Shown in pieces: positions 61,794 through 64,000 of a stretch of DNA of 64,000 nt. Made by a program: the position numbers and the translations under genes. How positions within the stretch are numbered: position 1 is the first letter of the stretch; every line of letters starts with the position of its first letter. Under the pieces are notes generated by a model. It worked only from the letters and a program-made list of their open reading frames with translations. It did not search any database and had not been told where the DNA came from. This DNA comes from Myroides profundi (lineage in GTDB: Bacteria > Bacteroidota > Bacteroidia > Flavobacteriales > Flavobacteriaceae). The stretch covers positions 806,001-870,000 of the forward strand of contig NZ_CP010817.1 of the NCBI RefSeq assembly GCF_000833025.1, written 5' to 3'.

Positions 61794-64000
61794 ATGGATA
61801 AAAATAAGTGTTATCACTGTGGTAATGAGGTGACAACCTTTAACCGCATTGACTTCGATGATAAAGAATTTTGTTGTAATGGATGTAAGACAGTTTATGA
61901 GATTTTTAGCGAGAATGATTTAAGCTGTTATTACGATATGGAAGCTACTCCAGGCGCTACTCCAGAAGAAGCTAATGGTAAGTATGACTTTTTAGAGAAA
62001 ACAGAAATTATTAACAAACTTCTTGAGTTCAATGAAGGGTCAACTAATATAGTGTCTTTATATATTCCACATATTCATTGTAGTTCTTGTATCTGGATAT
62101 TAGAAAACTTACATAGGTTAAATGATGGAGTGATTAGAGTATTAGTTAATTTCCCTGAAAAGAAAGCAACAATTACATTTAATTCAGAAAACGTTTCTTT
62201 AAAAGAGTTAGTTCTTCTACTAACTAAGATAGGTTATGAACCTTATATAAGCTTAAAAAATTACGAGGATAAGCCTCAAGCCGTAGACAGAAGTTTAATT
62301 TATAAAATAGGAATAGCATTCTTTAGTTTTGGGAATGTTATGATGCTTTCTTTCCCAGAGTATTTTAATATCGATGATATCTGGATGAGGGAGTATAAAG
62401 ACTTTTTTAGATGGCTTATATTACTAATTTCGTTACCTGTATTTTTTTATTCTGCTTCTCCTTACCACTTGGCTGCTTGGAAAGGGATTAAAACAAAAAA
62501 TTATACGATAGACATTCCTATGTCTTTAGGAATTATAGTGATGTTTATCCGAAGTACAATTGATATCCTATTTGATTTAGGGCCTGGTTTTTTTGACAGT
62601 ATGACTATGTTAGTCTTCTTTATGCTGTTAGGGAAACTGTTTCAACAACGTACATATAACTTCTTATCTTTTGAAAGAGATTATAAATCCTATTTTCCTA
62701 TTGCAATTACTAAGATTGGCGAAGATGGAGTAGAAGAACCTATTCAAGTCTATGAGGTTGTAAAAGGGGATCGTCTTCTGATTCGTAACCAAGAACTAGT
62801 GCCTGTAGATTCAATATTGATTTCAGAATCAGCTTTTATTGATTATAGTTTTGTAACGGGTGAAGCTGTTCCTGTAGAAAAGAAATCAGGAGATAAAGTT
62901 TTTGCCGGAGGAAAACAAGTAGGGGATGTTATCGAAATAGAAGCTGTGAATACTGTTTCTCAAAGTTATCTAACTCAATTATGGAGCAATGATGTCTTCC
63001 AGAAGAAAGTGGATATTAAGTATAAAACTATTACAGATACGATTAGTCATTATTTTACACCTGTATTATTACTTATATCTATAACTGCTTTTATAGGTTG
63101 GGCTTTTGTAGATATCAATGCAGCGTTTAATGTGTTTACAGCTATTCTAATCGTAGCTTGTCCTTGTGCGCTAGCGTTGACAGCCCCATTTACTTTAGGT
63201 AATGCTATTCGTATCTATGGTAGAAATAAGTTTTATTTAAAAAATGTTACTGTCGTAGAACAAATGGCAAAGGTGAATACTATTGTTTTTGATAAGACAG
63301 GAACTATTACTACTAATGCAAGTTCAACTATACAGTATGTCGGAGAGGAGTTATCTAGAGAAGAACAAGGCGATATTAGAAATATTATTAGAGCATCTAA
63401 TCATCCCTTGAGTAGAAAGCTGTATAACTTTTTGTCTACAAAGGTGGTTGTCAAACCTGAGATATTTGAAGAAATACCAGGAAAAGGACTGTTAGGTACA
63501 ATAAACAAAAAAAGTTATCTAATAGGATCTCCAAGTTTGTTAGGAATTCAAAGTGAACAAGTGTTAAATGAAACGTCAGTTCATATCCAAATTAATGGAG
63601 AGTATAAAGGGAAGTTTGTATTTGCTAATCATTATAGAGAAGGTGTTAGTAAATTGTTTGATAATTTAACAAAACTAGGTTATAAGCTAGCTATTCTTTC
63701 TGGAGATAATGATGGTGAAAGAGAAGTATTAGAAAAGTTGCTTCCTAGTTCTACTTCGTTGGTTTTTAATCAGAAGCCAGAAGAAAAATTAGAATATGTC
63801 AAAAAGCTACAAGAAAATGGAGGGAATGTAATGATGGTAGGTGATGGACTAAATGATGCTGGGGCATTAGCTCAAAGTAATGTAGGAGTGTCTGTTTCTG
63901 AGAATGTTAATGTATTTACTCCAGCAAGTGATGCTATACTAGATGCAAGAATGTTTGAAAGTTTAAAGTCGTTCTTAAATTATTCAAAGAAATCTGTTAA
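61794..64000 (+). CDS. ccoI: CcoI-type copper P-type ATPase (cbb3 oxidase assembly), C-terminus beyond window
   Basis: CcoI/FixI exports Cu+ for assembly of cytochrome cbb3 oxidase. The frame is open from the ATG at 61794 to the edge (735 codons). An N-terminal Cys-rich segment (CYHCG, then FCCNGCKTVYEIF) is followed by a heavy-metal domain (HCSSC, Cys96 and Cys99). The helices carry CPC (456-458), the phosphorylation motif DKTGTITT (Asp500) and GDGLNDAGAL. The full protein should be about 790 residues, so the end is missing. Neighbouring Fnr supports low-oxygen control; ccoS/ccoNOP may follow outside. Confidence 0.95.
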   Translation, partial: MDKNKCYHCGNEVTTFNRIDFDDKEFCCNGCKTVYEIFSENDLSCYYDMEATPGATPEEANGKYDFLEKTEIINKLLEFNEGSTNIVSLYIPHIHCSSCIWILENLHRLNDGVIRVLVNFPEKKATITFNSENVSLKELVLLLTKIGYEPYISLKNYEDKPQAVDRSLIYKIGIAFFSFGNVMMLSFPEYFNIDDIWMREYKDFFRWLILLISLPVFFYSASPYHLAAWKGIKTKNYTIDIPMSLGIIVMFIRSTIDILFDLGPGFFDSMTMLVFFMLLGKLFQQRTYNFLSFERDYKSYFPIAITKIGEDGVEEPIQVYEVVKGDRLLIRNQELVPVDSILISESAFIDYSFVTGEAVPVEKKSGDKVFAGGKQVGDVIEIEAVNTVSQSYLTQLWSNDVFQKKVDIKYKTITDTISHYFTPVLLLISITAFIGWAFVDINAAFNVFTAILIVACPCALALTAPFTLGNAIRIYGRNKFYLKNVTVVEQMAKVNTIVFDKTGTITTNASSTIQYVGEELSREEQGDIRNIIRASNHPLSRKLYNFLSTKVVVKPEIFEEIPGKGLLGTINKKSYLIGSPSLLGIQSEQVLNETSVHIQINGEYKGKFVFANHYREGVSKLFDNLTKLGYKLAILSGDNDGEREVLEKLLPSSTSLVFNQKPEEKLEYVKKLQENGGNVMMVGDGLNDAGALAQSNVGVSVSENVNVFTPASDAILDARMFESLKSFLNYSKKSV

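Noticed and set aside
61980..62060. Apparent frameshift near the start of ccoI
   Set aside because: A careful second reading of the bases across the line break shows the frame is continuous.

Overview
The window reads as chromosomal DNA of a low-GC member of the Flavobacteriaceae (Bacteroidota). Support comes from gene content (gldI, a SusC-less OprO/P-type porin, DUF4293, DUF2911, DUF2795, a Rho with a long disordered insert, a two-subunit methylmalonyl-CoA mutase) and from the many promoters of the Bacteroidota type (TTG/TTTG, about 17-21 bp, TAnnTTTG) in place of sigma70 boxes. A genus such as Myroides is possible but cannot be proved from the window.

Layout. 1-8.5 kb: partial MATE exporter, OmpW-like porin, CoA-binding protein, sodium/solute symporter, recR, a first 11-bp repeat array, feoAB, and a small secreted protein. 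8.5-16.3 kb: SanA/ElyC-like protein, DEAD-box helicase, two small membrane proteins, and a reverse-strand operon udk / divIC-like / methylmalonyl-CoA mutase small and large subunits. 16.3-24.9 kb: siderophore-interacting reductase, lipoprotein, a leader-peptide attenuator followed by lysC-lysA, a phosphate-type porin, prmA-clpS. 25-27.3 kb: rtcB-prfH ribosome-repair pair behind a second apparent leader-peptide attenuator. 27.7-40 kb: lipoprotein, pyrE operon divergent from a NUDIX gene, coaD/ddl, PASTA protein, RluD-type synthase, tilS-dsbD, DUF2911, purB. 40-52 kb: AraC regulator and YjdF, lpdA, ABC exporter, truA, a second repeat array, an M64 peptidase, phosphoesterase, DUF4293, rho. 52-64 kb: two tRNA-Arg(ACG) genes, a shortened methyltransferase-like protein, LolD-like ATPase, PduO-type cobalamin adenosyltransferase (serving the B12-dependent mutase), secA, a cyclophilin-FKBP fusion with gldI and a DHH phosphoesterase, an Fnr-type regulator and a divergent ccoI that runs off the end.

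Most of the window is ordinary housekeeping DNA with short gaps and strong bidirectional terminators. The parts most worth a second look are non-coding: (1) a 26-codon leader ORF and terminator ahead of rtcB-prfH whose 3' end is complementary to the terminator, suggesting that a ribosome-repair operon is switched by the state of translation; (2) a lysine-rich 21-codon leader and terminator ahead of lysC-lysA; (3) a dispersed element of 11-bp direct and inverted repeats, present twice 42 kb apart with a shared flank; (4) an Fnr-like operator placed to control both fnr and ccoI.
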